From BA4 sp044376575 (GTDB lineage Bacteria > Bacteroidota > Bacteroidia > CAIKAF01): a DNA stretch of 64,000 nucleotides. Positions 60,867 to 64,000 of the stretch are shown here, in pieces (position 1 is the first letter of the stretch; the number at the start of each line of letters is the position of its first letter). The DNA lies in NCBI GenBank assembly GCA_044376575.1, contig JBILKR010000006.1, forward strand, positions 1 through 64,000. The letters are read 5' to 3'. Made by a program: the position numbers and the translations under genes. A model generated the notes under the pieces. The model was not told the origin of the DNA, did not search any database, and was given only the letters and a program-made list of their open reading frames with translations.

Positions 60867-63800
60867 TTAATGATGTGCTGATTCATTTGAATGACCTTCA
60901 GACGCATGGGTTTCAGCATGCGCATGATGACCGTATTCTTCCTCAACGTTACGCACTTTTGTTTGATAAATAACGTTTGGCTTTACACCCACTTCTTCAA
61001 GTAAATGATAAGCTCTTGGATCATTTTCCAACTTGGCAATCATTGCAGCCTCATCATTGTAATCTCCGAAAATAATTGCGTTAGTAGGACAGGCTTCGGC
61101 ACAGGCAGTTTTAATTTCCTGATCTTTCACTAATCGATCCTGCTTCTTCGCTTCAAGTTTTCCGGCCTGAATACGCTGAACACACATTGAACATTTTTCC
61201 ATTACCCCACGAGCACGAACAGTAACATCAGGATTTAAAACCAGTTTACCCAATTCATCATTCATGTAATAATCAAACTTCTTATTTTCAGAATACTGGA
61301 ACCAGTTAAAGCGACGAACTTTGTATGGACAGTTGTTTGCACAATAACGTGTACCGACACAACGATTGTAAGTCATCTGATTGAGACCTTCTGAACTGTG
61401 CGTAGTAGCCAATACCGGACAAACAGTTTCGCAAGGAGCATGGTTACAATGCTGGCACATTACCGGCTGGAACACAACTTTCGGACTGTTTGAAGGTATT
61501 TCTTTCTTTCTATAATTATCGTTACCTTTTTCATAACGGGTAGAAGGATCAGCGTCAGAAGTATAATATCTGTCGATACGCATCCAGTGCATATCTCTTG
61601 ATCTTCTGATTTCATCTTTGCCAACTACAGGTACGTTATTTTCTACATGACATGCTACAACACATGCACCACAACCATTACAACTATTCAAATCAATGGA
61701 TAATCCCCAACGGTGATTTACCATTTTGAAATCTTTCCAGTAATCAATTTTATCAATTGGTGCTTCGTGACCACCATTGGTCAATGACTGAACATTGGTA
61801 TGCATCACCTTATCAGGATTTCCTGATTTCGGATCTTTACCAAATTCTTTCAGTGATGTTTCCTTAACAATATCACGACCCATCATGGTATGATGGGTTT
61901 GTGTTCCTGCCAACTGATGTTTCTTTCCTGCACTTTCAACGGATGCTCCGGTTACGATGGTAGAAAAATTATTTCCTGCAATCTGCAGCAATGGGAAAGC
62001 ATTGGCTCCGATGACTTCGTCATTTTTACCAAACTTTCTACCATAACCTATCGCAATACCAATAGTTCCGGGCGTTTGACCAGGTTGAGCCAGCACAGGC
62101 AATTCTAAAGTTTTACCGTTCACGGTTACTTTTGCCACATTTGCCCACTGGTTCTGACCCATTAATTTATTGAATCCAAACTCCTGTTTGTCCATATCGG
62201 CAGGAGACATGGTAATATAATTATCCCAGGTTACACGACTGATTGGATCAGGCAATTCCTGTAGTATAGGATTTGCAGCCATCATACCGGTGCCCATTCC
62301 TACTTTTTCATATAATGTAATTTCCCATCCTTTTGCATTGGATGCAGCGGCATTAATTGCCTGAGCAGACGCAGAAATATTTGCAGTTGAACCTGTCTCT
62401 GCAGTTGGTGTTACAGCGATACTGTAAACGCCATCATGCAAACTTGTATTCCAGAATTCATCAAACAATAATTTACCTGAAGAAGCAAACAAGGTATTTC
62501 TCCATGTATTTTTAATATATTCTCTGTAAGTACTGCTGTTCTTATCTGAACGTGATGCCTTGCCCGCCCATACCAACAAGCTTTCCTGTGCAGCTCTTGT
62601 ATCGAACAACGGATGAATGGTAGGTTGCTGCAAGCTGTATTGACCTGCAACCGGATTAAAATCATTCCATGATTCTAAATAATGATGATCAGGCATCAAA
62701 TACTGAACAGTCGTCTCTTCCATTCTGTCTCCAAATGATACAGAGATAGCGGCAGAGGCTAGTGCTTTATTAAAATCAGTACCGTTAGGTAATGTATATG
62801 CAGGATTAACACCATATAGAATCACAGCGTTACCTGAAATGTTATTAAACATTTCAGCCATTGCACTATCATTACCATTAAACAAATTAACCGATTGATT
62901 AATATCAATCGTATTTCCGTAGCTACCTAATAATTTATTAATCTCATTTGTGATAGTTTGTGCATTCACGTCATTGATTCCGCAAACAACCAGTGCACTT
63001 CCTTTTTTACTCCACAAATAATCTCCGCATTTTGCAATGTCTTCCGCAAACGGAACGGTTACTGAACCTGCAGATGGGGCATTCGCTAATTTTGCAATGT
63101 GATTATATAATGCAACCAATGCTGTTCCGATTTGAGATGGCTTTAACATCACACGGTAATCAGCATTTGACCCTGCCAGCGACATGATAGATTCAAACTG
63201 ATAATGGCGAGACATATTTGCATTTTCAGGACGGCGTGTTTCAGCATATTGCTTAGCATAAACACCACTCATCAACCAGCCATTCAGAAAATCGGCACCG
63301 AAAGAGGCAATCGCGTTTGCTTTATGGAACTGATAAGAAGGAATTACTGATTTACCGAATGATGCCTGATTGGCAAGACGCACCGCCTGGTATGAAACAG
63401 CATCATACTGAACATGAATCACATTATTGTAAGTTGCGATAAAGTCATTAATTACAGCCTGAGTTGAAGGACTGATGATAGTATTAGTTACCAGATACGT
63501 TTTCTTTCCGGCAGCAGCTAATTCCTTTAACTTCGAAGAAATTTCCTCATCAGCTTGACTCCAGGCAACCGGAGCACCGGCTTTTAATGCTGATTTAGCA
63601 CGTTTACTGTCATATAAAGAAAGAACAGATGCTTGTAAACGAGCATTTGAAGAACCTGCGGTAACGCCTGACAATTTATTCCCATCAACTTTAATCGGAC
63701 GACCTTCACGGGTTTTTACCAATACTGAAAAATAATCTGAACCATCATAGTATGATGAAGCATAGTAATTGGGAACACCGGGAGTAATCGTTTCCGGTTT

Positions 63801-64000
63801 GATTACGTAAGGAATTGCTTTTTTAATAGGCGTTTCACAAGCAGCCAGCGTTGCAGCTGTTACACTGAATCCTAAAAATTTAAGGAAATCCCTTCGATTG
63901 GAATTAGAAACAGATGTTTTTTCATCTGCCAAAAACTCCGTCATCGGAAGATCTTCTGCAAATTCATTCTCTCTGTTCTTAATGAACTGAGGATCGTTTT
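60867..64000 (-). CDS. actB: Alternative complex III large subunit ActB (molybdopterin-like plus four-cluster ferredoxin domain), 5' end beyond window
   Basis: ActB is the big hydrophilic subunit, with a Mo-bisMGD-like fold lacking the cofactor and a C-terminal four-cluster ferredoxin domain. The ferredoxin cysteines show in CNGCGACVVACHVEN, CQHCNHAPCETVCPV, CVGTRYCANNCPY and CSMCVQ...CAEACPTNAI. A RRDFLKF Tat-type motif and LAAC site are visible near 63850-63910. The apparent Met at 63944 is internal: the frame stays open upstream to the edge (FIKNRENEFAEDLP precedes it), so the true start lies outside. Its C-terminus is His-rich. It heads the visible part of the act operon; actA should precede it. 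Confidence 0.93.
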   Translation of the reverse strand, partial: NDPQFIKNRENEFAEDLPMTEFLADEKTSVSNSNRRDFLKFLGFSVTAATLAACETPIKKAIPYVIKPETITPGVPNYYASSYYDGSDYFSVLVKTREGRPIKVDGNKLSGVTAGSSNARLQASVLSLYDSKRAKSALKAGAPVAWSQADEEISSKLKELAAAGKKTYLVTNTIISPSTQAVINDFIATYNNVIHVQYDAVSYQAVRLANQASFGKSVIPSYQFHKANAIASFGADFLNGWLMSGVYAKQYAETRRPENANMSRHYQFESIMSLAGSNADYRVMLKPSQIGTALVALYNHIAKLANAPSAGSVTVPFAEDIAKCGDYLWSKKGSALVVCGINDVNAQTITNEINKLLGSYGNTIDINQSVNLFNGNDSAMAEMFNNISGNAVILYGVNPAYTLPNGTDFNKALASAAISVSFGDRMEETTVQYLMPDHHYLESWNDFNPVAGQYSLQQPTIHPLFDTRAAQESLLVWAGKASRSDKNSSTYREYIKNTWRNTLFASSGKLLFDEFWNTSLHDGVYSIAVTPTAETGSTANISASAQAINAAASNAKGWEITLYEKVGMGTGMMAANPILQELPDPISRVTWDNYITMSPADMDKQEFGFNKLMGQNQWANVAKVTVNGKTLELPVLAQPGQTPGTIGIAIGYGRKFGKNDEVIGANAFPLLQIAGNNFSTIVTGASVESAGKKHQLAGTQTHHTMMGRDIVKETSLKEFGKDPKSGNPDKVMHTNVQSLTNGGHEAPIDKIDYWKDFKMVNHRWGLSIDLNSCNGCGACVVACHVENNVPVVGKDEIRRSRDMHWMRIDRYYTSDADPSTRYEKGNDNYRKKEIPSNSPKVVFQPVMCQHCNHAPCETVCPVLATTHSSEGLNQMTYNRCVGTRYCANNCPYKVRRFNWFQYSENKKFDYYMNDELGKLVLNPDVTVRARGVMEKCSMCVQRIQAGKLEAKKQDRLVKDQEIKTACAEACPTNAIIFGDYNDEAAMIAKLENDPRAYHLLEEVGVKPNVIYQTKVRNVEEEYGHHAHAETHASEGHSNESAHH

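Noticed and set aside
60867..63944. ActB starting at the Met at 63944
   Set aside because: The frame stays open upstream to the right edge with ActB-like residues before that Met, so it is an internal residue of a truncated gene.
1..64000. tRNA, rRNA, mobile elements, prophage or integron
   Set aside because: No cloverleaf-like gap, transposase, integrase or phage structural gene was recognised, and gaps are short and AT-rich.

Overview
The window is one continuous stretch of a low-GC (my estimate is a little under 40%) chromosome from a member of the Bacteroidota. Four kinds of evidence support this: a short primary sigma factor lacking region 1.1; many upstream regions carrying the Bacteroidota -7 element TAnnTTTG, sometimes with a -33 TTG; type IX secretion (T9SS) traits, namely the regulator PorX and five cargo proteins with type A or type B C-terminal sorting domains; and an LpxC-FabZ fusion together with an alternative complex III respiratory operon. 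No tRNA, rRNA, CRISPR array, insertion sequence or prophage was seen. Gene density is high and no gene-free stretch exceeds about 200 bases.

Layout. 1-3359 (minus): lipid A genes (lpxC/fabZ fusion cut by the left edge, lpxD) and an HD hydrolase. 3424-8683: porX, then convergent rpoD, htrA, dapF and a small Ala-rich lipoprotein. 8875-18056: rbfA with a coupled radical SAM gene, a Kelch-like T9SS cargo, a DUF349 protein, a secreted M28 peptidase, and an apbE/plsC/DUF2461 operon. 18148-28572: a type B T9SS adhesin, cysQ-ddl, a PASTA protein / T9SS cargo / rluD operon, a CBS-ACT protein, pdxJ and an esterase. 28701-34879: a SUMF1-fold secreted protein, a T9SS protein with GRGD motifs, and an unusual 860-residue cysteine-rich/TerB-like/SH3 membrane protein. 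34994-38532: sdhCAB. 38723-49237: pepP, an ABC-F ATPase, a MerR regulator, dnaG, a large type B T9SS protein, dcd, a secreted EEP phosphatase and a lipase. 49234-53757 (minus): a compact operon of three lipoproteins, two tiny proteins absent from ordinary ORF calls, a DUF2807 protein and tatC. 53874-64000 (minus): ctaD, ctaC, actF, E, D, C and B, with actB cut by the right edge.

How the genes work together. Succinate dehydrogenase feeds menaquinol to alternative complex III (Act). Act passes electrons to the neighbouring cytochrome c oxidase (ctaC/ctaD), so most of an aerobic chain is present. Lipid A, peptidoglycan (dapF, ddl), phospholipid (plsC) and envelope quality control (htrA, tatC, lipoproteins) give the window a strong cell-envelope theme. 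T9SS substrates are scattered as single genes inserted between housekeeping operons.

The best candidates for something not yet described are the lipoprotein/small-protein operon at 50775-53757, which appears translationally coupled, and the Cys-rich/TerB-like/SH3 protein at 32297-34879. Coiled-coil and His-rich additions to the oxidase and Act subunits are also worth checking. All functional calls come from motif recognition by eye; no database search was possible.
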